Assembly (NCBI GenBank): GCA_025890175.1
Contig: JANPYM010000022.1
Coordinates: 250,575-314,574 of the forward strand
Source: Ciborinia camelliae
Lineage: Eukaryota; Ascomycota; Leotiomycetes; Helotiales; Sclerotiniaceae
Length of the DNA: 64,000 nt
Direction of reading: 5' to 3'
The notes beneath the pieces were generated by a model. The model was not told the origin of the DNA and did not search any database. It saw only the letters and a list, made by a program, of their open reading frames with translations. Below, one piece after another: positions 34,512 through 45,033 of the stretch; the stretch's first letter is position 1, and every line of letters begins with the position of its first letter. A program made the position numbers and the translations under genes.

Positions 34512-36823
34512 GAGCAGCGTTCGCCTTGTTTTCCTCTCACCCAAATCCACCAACTACAGCAGAGCTGACGCTCCCACCCAATCCCATATCTAACGACCGT
34601 CACGATACCCACGACCTTATTACGCCAACACCTGAACAGCGCCAGCGGCGAAGAACACTTCGGAGAACTCATATTGAAGCTACTTCCGCTGGAATCTCTC
34701 CACCACCTCGAGTAAGATTCGCCCACCGACAAGCAAGTGAAGAAGATTTCACACATGACTTCGAAGACGAACCCGATACTGAACCTCATCTAATAAGTGA
34801 GCATCCCTCTCCAGAAATAGAAAAAAGTTCTTCCTATCCTTTGCGTATCGATAAGCATACTGCGAGTGCCATCCTTTACACCCTCGAAGAAGCTTTGCGC
34901 CATCCAAATCCATTCACTCCTGATTATATTGAAGAAAACGCTTCAATGTCGGATTTGTTAGGCGGAGCCACGAGCTCGGCTAACAATGGCGCTAGACCCG
35001 CAGCTTCTGGTTCGCCCCACATTCGTGGCCCTAGAGATATTATGAGAGATCGACAGGCTCGGGAAGCTCGAAAAGCATCGGAAGCATCTGAACAAAAAGC
35101 CAGAGCAGCCGAACAAAAACGAAACGAAGAAGAATTAATGCGACAAGCAGAGAGAAGAGCAGCTGCTGGCGCTGCAGCACAAAGACTTGAAGAGCGTGGT
35201 GAAGGACAACAACGAATTTCAAGCAATTCGCAAAGAGTAGATCGAAGAGCTGGAGATCGAACAATTAGTGGTGGAGAAAGTATTAGACCAGTTGAGCAAC
35301 CAGTACAGAGGCGGAGTACCATTTCACGAGCCCCACAAGGCCCAGAGGTGGCACCTCTCCGACTACCCATGCAGTCGCAATCAAAACCCATCGAGACTGG
35401 AGGTCCAAGTCAACCAGGTCTATCCACTGGAGCCGGTCCAGCTCAACCTGCGCCGTTAACTGTCCCAAGCCGTGAAGGCCCAACTCGATCATCCTTTCCT
35501 CATGCATTCGAGCGCTGGGAAACTCTCTCTGCACATTGGGAGGGTCTCACAAGTTTCTGGCTTCGCAGACTTGAAGAAAATTCCTCGGAAATTAATCGCG
35601 ATCCTCTTTCCCAACAACTATCTCGACAAAACACCGATCTATCAGCTGCGGGTGCAAATCTGTTTCATGCTGTCGTCGAATTGCAACGCTTACGAGCTTC
35701 CTCCGAGCGCAAATTTCAGCGTTGGTTCTTCGAAACAAGAGAACAAGAAGAGCGGGCGACGGAGAATTTGGCAATGATGGCTAAACAATTGGAGGACGAG
35801 CGCAACTCTCGAAGTCAAGCTATTAAGGATGCTATTGAGGCCGACAGGCGCAAGGATCACTCCGAAAAGGTCATTTCTGAGTTGAAGAGAGAGCTCGAGA
35901 TTGCAAGAAGTGAGGCTCGCAGAGCATGGGATGAACTTGGCCGTCGTGAGACAGAGGAACGTGAGCGAACCATCTCGTTGCGAGGAGGTCAGCCAACATT
36001 ACTAGGTGGAGTTCAGGTCGTTCCAATGATACAAGGTGTACCAAGTCGACATGGAAGTACTGCCGCTCGGGATCTTCCACCAACAAGACAAGGAGGTCCC
36101 TCTGATTCTGGAAGTGGAAGTGCACGCACAGGAGGCCGATTCGGAGACCCAGAGAGCCCAACTGGTTCTAATGAAGCTTATCAACAATACCACCGTTCTC
36201 AACGTGCGGAACCCGCCGATCCTTTCATCGAGAATATTCGTCAACGTCGAGCGGCCGCAACAACATCTGCACCATCCTCGTCCTCTGGACCACAGTACAC
36301 CCAAGCACCTGCTGTACAGCCTGCATCCCCAAATGCCTCCTACCAACAACCTGAAGGTCGTCCAGTTCATCCAAGTACCCAAGCTGGTCGGGCCGAGGGA
36401 CAACACGATGGATCTAATAGTGATGATGAATATGAGATTGATGAACAAGGTCGCTTCGTCCTCGACGCCGCTGGCAACAGAATTCCATATTCAAGTGTCG
36501 TTTCTGATGATGATACGGCTGAATATGAGCATAGCCCTCGTCAATATCGCCAAGGCCGTGCTCCCGTTACTGGACCTCCAATCCCAATGTCTGGTGTCGA
36601 GTACGGACAAGGACCGACGACTAGCACAGCTGGAACTGTGACTTCTACTCCTGTCGCCCCAGTCGACTATTCGGGATCCGAATACGGTGCGGGTGGTGCT
36701 GGTGGTGCCGGTGCAGGCTGGGAGTCATTTCCTCGTCATCATCATCCAACTCGTCTCAGTGATGTTTTGGAAGAAGATGAGAGGAGTCGTACCAGTGCGA
36801 GCCAAGTCAGTCGACGGGAATAG
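34512..36823 (+). CDS. Coiled-coil, low-complexity protein of unknown function
   Basis: One frame is open from about 34512 to the TAG at 36821-36823. The first in-frame ATG is at 34946 (MSDLLGGATSSANNG), giving 625 residues. The ~430 nt before it look coding (for example LRIDKHTASAILYTLEEALR, then HPNPFTPDYIEEN), so the true start is probably in an unidentified upstream exon. Layout from the 34946 start: an Arg/Glu/Ala-rich helix (EARKASEASEQKARAAEQKR) near the N-terminus, a Pro/Ser/Gln linker, and a helical core with HWEGLTSFWLRRLEEN and FQRWFFETREQEERATENLA. A coiled coil follows (VISELKRELEIARSEARRAW), then a disordered Ser/Pro/Gln/Tyr C-terminus. No catalytic motif or membrane segment. 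Probably a structural or scaffold protein; I do not recognise the family. Confidence 0.7.
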
Positions 36824-37520
36824 ACATATTCTTCACATATTGTCTATGATCTTCCAGTGGTTTACCACCGGAAGTCGTCATTGGTCTGGTTTGCTGGAAT
36901 GACATGAATTAGTAGTTAATTAAAGTTATGGAATCTTTGGAAAAGGATGCTCTATGGGGGTACTCACTTCGCGGAAACGGCGTCCATTTTTTGCTTTTTT
37001 TTCTGTTCACTTTCCTATCTAATAGAATATCCCAGGAAAGAACAGGTAACTGCATCATGCATGAAATTGGCGTTGTAAGGGAGTTTGGTAAATTTTAATT
37101 GAGCGAAGAAGGAGCATATTCCATTTGATCTGGAGCATCAAGTAAGAGGGAGGCACCCTTTTTATGTACCTCTGTAAGATAGAGGAAGAAGCTGCATATA
37201 GTATTACTAGGAGTTTGAGGGCAGCAGAGATAGTTAAGAATGAAAAGAAACTAAATATATAATTTTTAAATCTTAGAAATGTGACCTGAGACACTGTAGC
37301 GAGGGGGTCGATTGTAGGAATTACTTCGGATGAAAGTGAGTTGATGCTGCTTTGATAGAAATGGTTTACAGTGTTGAAAATAATGGCTAGGCCCAAGAGG
37401 GCTAAAGCGGCATCCCAAAGGTGAGCTAATCCATTGAAAGCTCAAAATATCAAGCAAGCATCATCAATTCATAATTGTTCCCCTCCCCTACCGGCTTTCA
37501 ATATTATACCCAGAGCAACC
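36824..37520. other. Intergenic
   Basis: 3' region of the coiled-coil gene and promoter of the Sco1 gene. A 113-codon minus frame (37055-37396) has no family features. Nothing else seen. Confidence 0.45.
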
Positions 37521-38668
37521 ATGTCAAAAGCTATATTACCTACGAGTAGAAACATGCTATCTAAAATCTCAAGGACCAATGCCGGTAGTGCGAAAACTTT
37601 CGGGGTACAATGTCAACGATTATCTACGATTTGCGCCTCGAGGCTTCCGAGGACTGTGCAGAAGAGTGCTTGTTTAAATGGGTTGAACACATCTGCGAGT
37701 GCTGGGCTGAGAGATCTGGCATTGAACGGTGAGGGGGTTGCGGGGAGAAGGGCCTATAAAACTATACAGGAACAGAGGTCGAGATATAGATCTGGGGTAT
37801 GGGGTTTCTTTTTCTTTTCTCTCGCGTCGGTCCCTCTCCACCCCTACGTATAGTACCGTAGATGCGAGGCAGAGCGTTGTGAAGAAGAAAATATAGGCTA
37901 ATATTTAATGTTTGGAATAGCCTTTCTCGTGGACAGCCGGAGTGCTATTCCTTGGAGCTGGTGCGGGGTTGATATTCTATTTCCGATATGAGAAGGCGAG
38001 GATGGAGAGGAAGAGAGTGGCAGAGGCGGCCAAGGGCGTAGGAAGACCAAAGGTTGGCGGACCGTTCGAATTGGTTGATCATAAGGGAGGGAAATTTGGT
38101 AGTGAAGATATGAGGGGGAAGTATAGTTTGGTATGTTGCATCTCTCCATCCATTTCTCCGATGGCGCATTGAAGGAAAAAAAAAACAAGGGATATATAGA
38201 GGAAGCATGCTGATATACGGAATTGATATAATATAGGTCTACTTTGGCTTCACGCACTGTCCCGACATCTGCCCCGAAGAGCTCGACAAAATGGCCCAAA
38301 TGATCGACTTGATCAACGACTCCCCCACGCGCACCTCTTCCACGCCCTCTCTCCTCCCCATCTTCATCACCTGCGACCCCGCGCGCGATACGCCCGCCGT
38401 GCTCGCCACGTACCTCGCGGAATTCCACCCCAGCATCATTGGTCTCACGGGGACGTGGGAACAAATCAAAGATATCTGCAAGAAATATCGGGTGTATTTT
38501 TCGACGCCCGAGGGCGTCCAGAAGGGCCAGGATTATTTGGTCGATCATAGTATTTATTTTTACTTGATGGATCCGGAGGGCGATTTTGTCGAGGCGATCG
38601 GGAGACAGCATAGTCCGGAACAGGCGGCGAAGATTATTGGCGAACATATCGGGGATTGGAAGAGGTGA
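37521..38668 (+). CDS. SCO1: Sco1-type mitochondrial copper chaperone
   Basis: Inner-membrane copper-binding thioredoxin-fold protein that delivers copper to the CuA site of cytochrome c oxidase subunit II. Exons 37521-37796, 37921-38130 and 38237-38668 join to 305 residues. The first ~90 residues are Ser/Arg/Ala-rich with few acids, a mitochondrial targeting sequence. One transmembrane helix follows (TAGVLFLGAGAGLIFYF, ~97-113), then a charged KARMERKR segment. The SCO domain begins with GGPFELVDHKGGKF and GKYSL. The copper ligands are in FGFTHCPDIC (Cys ~170 and 174), with the distal His in QDYLVDHSIYFYL (~266). The C-terminus GRQHSPEQAAKIIGEHI is family-typical. The context before the ATG (GCAACC) is good. 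No anomalies. Confidence 0.95.
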
Positions 38669-40048
38669 GGGTGTGGATAATATGCTTGATGTATGTAGTG
38701 GGAGGGGGTGTGGAGTAAATATATGGCAGGTAAGATGTGGTGGGAAACAACTGGTAGATGGGTATAAAATACCATGTAGAAAAAATCCACAAGTGTAGGG
38801 AATAGGAAAAAGCCCAGCTCTCTCTCTCTCTCTCTCTCTCGATTGTAAAAGAATGCCATCATGCGATCCAATAGCAAGTCGCTATCTACACCAAGCTAGT
38901 TGCATTCTCTTGGTCTTACCATTTCCCATTCATAAGTGTGCATCTTTTCGAGGTGGTCAAGACACAGCGCCTTCAGCCGTTGTGTGTATGGATACCCTCG
39001 ACCTCGAATCGGTGCTTAAAACGTGATGGTAAAGCTGGTGTTCGTCATTGCTCGAAGTCGAAGTCGAAGTCGAAGTCGAAATCAATGTCGAAGGAGGATT
39101 CTTGCGATATTGGGATCTCTGAAGAGCGAATTTTTGAAATGTAGGCGGCGGTCATTTGTTGGAAAACGGTGGTGCATTCATTAGGTGCTATAGGTAGTAG
39201 TGGATGCTGTGATGTGATGTGAGATTTACCCGTCTGTCTCTCTGTATGGAGTCCTTCACCCTCAGTTGCGATGTGTGCTACCCAACAGGTCCATCTTGTT
39301 CTCTTGACGATGGGTTGGTTCACGCAGACACAATTATACATTATCATACATCGTTTTATCACTGAAAATTGGGTAGGTATTAATAATTATCCTCGCGTTG
39401 CAATCGTTAGAATGTGGAGTGGGGTTTTACCCACCCATCCACCCCTTCTCTATTCGGATTTTCGATGTTGCGCTCGTGCATCGTGTATCGTGATGGGATT
39501 TCTTCAATATACGTGGATCCTGGGATATCGGCTACCACTGGGGGGAATGGCTGGGTAGATAGATGGTTTGTAGAATGGTCTAGTGTGGGAAGACTTGTTG
39601 ACTTGGAAGACTGGGGTAATTGGTGGGCAGTATGGTATGCCTGGCTAATGGTAGCTGTGCTGTAGCATCAAGGTTAGGAGCCGAGCTGCAGGTTTGCCTC
39701 ATGTTGTTTTTATTTTCTGTTTCTTTTATGAAGAGGTAGGTATCTTTGAATTCCTTGATATTGATTTCGAGCTGGTATATTTTAAAAGTTCTTCGCATTG
39801 TGACTCAGTGAATTTGAGAAATCGGTAGGATTTCTGTTCTGTTGGATAAAAGCTTGAAGTGTTAAGGTTGATCTCACTATACCTAGGTAGTCACATACAA
39901 TATGAGCTGTTCACGAAACATTGATTCACTGGTAGGGTATCAGAGCAGAATGTTCAGGGGAAGATACGAGTTTGTATTTCGTTTTTGTTTCTGTTTTTGT
40001 TTTCTCGACTTATTTTTCTCAATATCATAAATTTCTTCAATCACCATA
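38669..40048. other. Intergenic with microsatellites
   Basis: (CT)n at 38816-38840 and a GAAGTC hexamer repeat at 39052-39082, which creates a false Asp-Phe repeat on the minus strand. No gene seen. The right end should carry the promoter of the protease gene. Confidence 0.55.
39052..39082. repeat. Hexanucleotide microsatellite (GAAGTC)
   Basis: Five to six perfect copies of CGAAGT in tandem, outside any supported gene. Confidence 0.9.
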
Positions 40049-41991
40049 ATGACGCTCTCATTGTACCACACAATAATCTCCCTCCTTCTCTTCACCCTCA
40101 CGCTTGCTCAAGTCCGTATCCCCATCACGCGAACACATCAACTTCCACACCCGGCTCTCAACCGTCGCCTCCCCTCTCCTTCCTACATTCCTGCATCCCT
40201 CGTAAACAATGTCACACAATCAAGCTATATTATCTCTGTCAAGGTTGGAACTCCGCCACAAGATATTGACATGATTCTCGATACGGGTAGTAGTGACACT
40301 TGGTTGATTGCCACTAATGCGCATTCCCCCTGTATTGGTTCTGGACTGCAAAAATGTACTGAAATGGGTCAAATCAGCTACAACACTCAATGTATGTATT
40401 CTATTTATGGCATGATTCACCAGTATCCTCGCATAGTGTTGTCATTATGGAAAACTGAAACAACCCTCCAAAGAGAAAAAAGAGAATAATGTATATATAC
40501 TGCATATGCTGATACAGAGCAGTTAACCCAAACGCTTCATCTTCCATCAATTTTAATGTCACATCCGATCCATTCAGTATCCAATATGCAGACGGATCAA
40601 AATCTAAAGGAACCTACATAACCGACACCTTCCTTCTCGGTGATGCCACCGTGCATTCTCTCCAAATGGGTCTTGCCAACACCACAAGCATCGAGTTTGG
40701 ACTACTCGGACTCGGCTACTTCGCCGGCGAATCTTCCCATACCCTCTATCCAAATATTATCGAAGAACTTGTCTCCCAAAATCTCATCGCTGTTCGAGCT
40801 TACAGTCTCTACCTTGACTCCTACAACTCTTCTAGCGGCTCCATTCTTTTTGGCGCAGTCGATCCTTCTAAATACATGGGTGATTTAGTGAAGTTAGATA
40901 TCATACCCATCCCCCTTTCGAATCGTTCGGTCGTCTACGCATCATTTGATATTGCGCTAGCTGGATTGGGAATTACGGGACAACAAGGCAACACTACGAA
41001 CTTTGGTATCCCTGCCGTACCCGTGACGTTGGATTCTGGAACCGCGATCACGTACTTACCAGCTGCATTGACAAGCGTCATCTACAAGTATCTGAACGCT
41101 TACGACGATACAACATCTACCGGCAATGTATACATCGCCTGCTCATCCCTCGACACTTTATCTTCTCTCACCATCAACTACCCCTTCTCATCCGCTTCCG
41201 GCTCAGTAGTCACGATCAAGGTGCCTCTCTCGGAACTTATCTTCCCCCTCAGCAATCCCCTCTATGCACTTCGTCCCGGGCAAACGCTCCCCGCGTTGCC
41301 ATTTAGTGGCGAGGCGTGTGGTTTTGGTATTCAAACCGGCTACGATCTTATGATCTTGGGAGATACGTTCTTGAGGAGTGCGTATGTGGTTTATCATTTG
41401 GATAGGAATCAGATCTGGATGGCGCAGGCCCATGTTGCGGATGCGAATGCGAGAAAGAGGGGAGTGGGGGGAGTGGACGGGATCGTGGGGTTGAGGAAGG
41501 GAGAGATGGGGGTGGAGGTTTTAAGGGGGAGGGGTGGAGGTGTGGGGGGTGGAACGGAAGGGTTGAGTGATAGGATGGTCATGAGTGAGGGGATGACTAT
41601 GAGAGATGGTATGACCATGAGTGATGGGATGACCATGAGTTGTGGAATGTCCATGAGTGATGGGATGTCCATGAGTAGCGGGATATCCATGAGTGATAGT
41701 ATGACTATGAGGAGTGGGATGTCCATAGCAACTGCAGTGACCATGACCGACGGAACGATCACGAGTAACGGGATGACTAAGATTACAACTATGGCGGACC
41801 CCAATCCCACTAGTAGCGGGGACGAGAAATCAGCTACACAAAGTCGAAGTCCGCCTGCGCCCACGAGCACGGCAAAAGCCACCCAAACAGAAAAGAGTAG
41901 TGGAGCGATCTCGATTTCAAGAATTACAAATCTGAAAATCCTCGTTTTCGTGGTCTTGGGAGGATTAATCTTTCAGGTGGATTTGTGGTGA
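40049..41991 (+). CDS. GPI-anchored aspartic protease (yapsin-like)
   Basis: Secreted pepsin-family endopeptidase predicted to be tethered at the cell surface or wall, where yapsins process wall proteins. Two exons (40049-40391, 40523-41991; acceptor ACAGAGCAG) give 603 residues. Signal peptide MTLSLYHTIISLLLFTLTLA (~20 residues). Catalytic motifs: DTGSSDTWL with Asp ~78 and DSGTAITYLP with Asp ~285. The flap-region tyrosine is in IQYADGSKSKGTY. FGLLGLGYF and GFGIQTGYDLMILGDTFLRS are family hallmarks. After the catalytic domain come a Gly-rich stretch and ~70 residues of Met-Ser/Thr-Met-x-Gly repeats (~465-535), then a Ser/Thr/Pro stalk. The C-terminal hydrophobic tail (ILVFVVLGGLIFQ) is a GPI signal. 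The Met-rich stalk is unusual. Confidence 0.93.
41572..41780 (+). repeat. Coding minisatellite in protease stalk (ATGACCATGAGTGAYGGG units)
   Basis: Around twelve imperfect 18-bp units encode M-T/S-M-S-D/S-G. The unit length is a multiple of three, so copy number can change without breaking the frame. Confidence 0.85.
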
Positions 41992-42758
41992 TGTGAGAGA
42001 GAATAGGTAGATATCTGATTATGATGATAAAGGGGACGAAGCGAGGAACTCGAAGTATGTATAGTTCCTCAGCATGTATGTCATTGCAGGACAATATAGA
42101 CACAAATTACAATGAAAGTTACCATTAAAACATCGAAATACAAGCGTTTAGTTTTTTATATCTTCGTATTCTCCTGACTAGTTTTTCTACAATTTATTAT
42201 TCCCACCATTCCCGCAAAGGAAAATCGCATAGATGGATGTAGCACGAAATACCATACATACCCCTCATTTGACCCCTCCAAAAGCAATACACACACGCAT
42301 TCCCCGCTTTCCTCACACGATCACTTCTCGCTTTACTAATCTGCATACAGATATTTCTTTTTCGGCTGGCTTGTTTGTGGGAGAAAATGCGGAAATAGAT
42401 TGGGTTTGCATTGTCCTGGTGATGTTCTTTGTGAGAGGTCATGGCCAATGAATGGCGGTTTTGTGTGAGTTTTCGATCTTGATGTCATGAGGGAAAAGAA
42501 GAAATAATATTTCCTATCTGGATTCTATAATAATATAATAATTCTATCGAAATGAGCTCTATTGGAATTTTTGTTTTTATGATTTAAATTCCATTTCAAA
42601 TTCAACTTCACCCCTTCCCCTCTTCCCCTAATTGTTGTTTTCTTTTATATCAGTTACTTAGGTAGTTCTCAACGCATCGAAGAATCATTTTCAATTCCCA
42701 ATAACAAACACTTCAGGCAGTTGATTTGATATACAACTTGATCGATTATAATTTTACC
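41992..42758. other. Intergenic
   Basis: Contains short antiparallel open frames at 42197-42451 without family signatures. An AT-rich promoter-like stretch lies before the PRISE gene. Nothing else seen. Confidence 0.45.
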
Positions 42759-44177
42759 ATGGCTTCTCCAGATACACCCAAGGTTGCACTTGTTACCGGA
42801 GCGAATGGTATTACGGGTTCTGCAGTATTAAAACAACTTTCTAGTAATCCCATTTGGTGAGATTTCTCATCATCACATTGATTCCATTCTTCCCCTATCC
42901 ACCAAATCAAGACCTTTATATTCTCTTCTCTTCCTTCCCCAACACCAAATATCCTCTAACATCTCCCCTCCCCAACCACCAGGACCCGTATAATCGGCAT
43001 CTCCCGCTCACCACCCAGCAACCTCCCTGCCGATCCTCGTATTGAATTTTACTCTCTCGATCTCACAGCTTCCGTTGGTGAAATCGCAGAGGCACTGAAT
43101 GCTCAGGGCGTCACAAATGTCACGCATTTCTTCCATTATGCCTATATTCATTCCAACTCCTTGGAACAGTTGGAAAAGGATAATGTGCCTCTTTTTGCAA
43201 ATACCCTTACCGCTATCGATCTTACCTCCCGTGATACTCGTGAGCGTCATTCATTTTCATATGACTTCTGCTGTATAATTTTTCCTTTCCCTTCCTTTCC
43301 TTTCCTTTCCTTTCTCCTAAACCTTCGCTCGCTTGAGGGGTTCTCGATAACGCATCCTTGCTCCCCAACTTCTCTCTCTTCTAACCTTCCTTTCCGCACC
43401 ACAGTCCATCGAGTAATCCTACAAACGGGCGGGAAAAACTACGGACTCATAGCGATCCCGCCCGTCTCGGAGCCGCTCACCGAAGACGCAGACCGCGTAA
43501 CCGACCCCCGGGAGCTCCCCAACTTCTACTACGGACAGGAAGATTTCCTATGGGCACTCTCCTCAGAACGCGCGTGGGACTGGAACATCACGATGCCATT
43601 CTGGGTATCGGGATACGTGGGACGAGCCGGGATGAGCTGGACGACATCGGCGGGGGTGTATTTCAGCATGATGAAGACGCTTGGACGGACGGCGATATTC
43701 CCAGGGGGCGAGGACGACGCATATGGGAAATGGGGCAAGGGACAGCATTTCAGCACGAGCGGGACGGTTGCGGAGTTTACGGAATGGGTGGCGCTGAATG
43801 AGGATGCGGGGGTGCGGAATCAGAAATTCAATATTGTGGATGATACCGTGACGACGTTTCGCGATATCTGGGAGGGGATTGGGAGGTATTTTGGGGTGGA
43901 GACGAGGGTTGAGCGGGGGATTGATTTGATGGGGGAGGTGCGGGGGTTGGAGAGGGAGTGGTCGGGGATTGTGAGGAGGTTTGGAGGGAGGGAGGATGCG
44001 TTGAGGCTTTGTACGTGGGATACTTTTGTGTATGGGATGTGTGCGGGGGAGTGGGGGAGCGTGGTTAGTATGGAGAAGGCGAGGAAGGCGGGATGGACAA
44101 AGAGGGTCGATACTTTGCGGGAGATGGAGAGGATCTTTGGGGAGATGAAACGGGATGGGTGGATTCCGGATGTTTAG
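42759..44177 (+). CDS. PRISE-type NAD(P)-dependent reductase (SDR superfamily)
   Basis: Resembles the extended short-chain dehydrogenases of the PRISE (progesterone 5beta-reductase/iridoid synthase-like) group, which reduce enone double bonds. Exons 42759-42856, 42983-43239 and 43405-44177 join to 375 residues. Motifs: nucleotide-binding VALVTGANGITGSAVLKQL at ~9-27, then RIIGISRSPP; VTHFFHYAYIH; VILQTGGKNYGL; and FYYGQEDFLWALSSERAWDW, carrying the family's YxxED...L pattern. WVALNEDAGVRNQKFNIVDD and the C-terminal WDTFVYGMCAGEWGSVVSM are also characteristic. ATG context ATTTTACC. The donors are GTGAGA and GTGAGC. The last ~400 nt of the coding strand are very G-rich with runs of GGGGG. The substrate is not deducible; fungal members often sit outside clusters, as here. 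Confidence 0.88.
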
Positions 44178-44654
44178 GGGGGAAGTTGGTTGGTGCGTTC
44201 ATGAGGTATTGTGGATGATAATCTGTGGATGGTTCTATCCTAGGTTGAAATATTTCAGCGTACGAAAGATTCTATTTGTTGATTCCTTCAAATTGAATAT
44301 TTCAAATGGGGTTCAAAGGGTTGAAAAGGCCTTAAATAACACCGTTGGTCTTTAGTTTGAACGAATTGAGGTTAAGCAAATATAATAGGCAAGAAACTTT
44401 GCTAATAACGATAATGATATATATACACACCAATGAATGAAAAAACCCGATAGTTCTACCATACTATAAAAACCTAGGCATCTAGTTTTCCGTACATCCT
44501 ACCGACGTTAACATGCCATTGATTTCAAAAGCGAGTCCATTCCATACACATCCTACCAACTTTCCCAAAAAGATTGACCAAACCAATCTAATCCCACACA
44601 TCGTGAAAAGGAAAACATCACACACAACACAACCCGCGCATTCCAGCCACGATT
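44178..44654. other. Spacer between convergent genes
   Basis: Joint 3' region of the PRISE gene and the small secreted protein gene. Overlapping frames on both strands at 44482-44833 partly shadow the latter. Nothing else seen. Confidence 0.5.
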
Positions 44655-45033
44655 TCACCCCAGATCCGCGCATCTTTTCCGATGCGCCTGTTGAAAAATC
44701 GTCGCGCACGTGTATTTTCCCGCCGTGCTACACGCACGACCATCATAATGACGATGGTCTTCGAGGGGAAATTTCCACGAGTAATCTAAACGATGGGCTT
44801 TGGCGCAAACGGCGCCGCAATCTTGATTCTTGACGCGAGTATCCTGAGGGGTTGATTAGCTTGGTTTGGTTTGGTGGTGATGGTTGATTGTTTGTTGGAT
44901 GTGGCGGAAATTTTTTATATACCTTGGCTAAACAACAGTTGGATCCATCGTCGAATAAACATTGACAATATTTGCACGCTTCAATGTTGATGGCTCCAAT
45001 GATGAATAATAGGGCAATGACGGAGAATTTCAT
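44655..45033 (-). CDS. Small secreted cysteine-rich protein (candidate effector)
   Basis: Two exons, 44923-45033 and 44655-44843, separated by a 79-nt GT...AG intron, encode 99 residues. The N-terminus MKFSVIALLFIIGAINIEA is a clear signal peptide, with cleavage probably after Ala19. The mature ~80 residues contain ten cysteines: CKYCQC, NCC, DCGAVC, then single Cys in GRACST, YTCAT and KRCAD, enough for five disulphides. The rest is basic and aromatic (AKAHRLDYSWKF). Exon joining is phase 0 (CCAAG to GATAC) and removes an unrelated intronic frame; every cysteine after exon 1 depends on that splice, which supports it. No known family recognised. Small secreted cysteine-rich proteins of fungi include effectors, antimicrobial proteins and hydrophobins; the Cys spacing is not that of hydrophobins. 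Confidence 0.8.

Noticed and set aside
39045..39362. Minus frame with Asp-Phe repeats
   Set aside because: The repeat is a by-product of the GAAGTC microsatellite.
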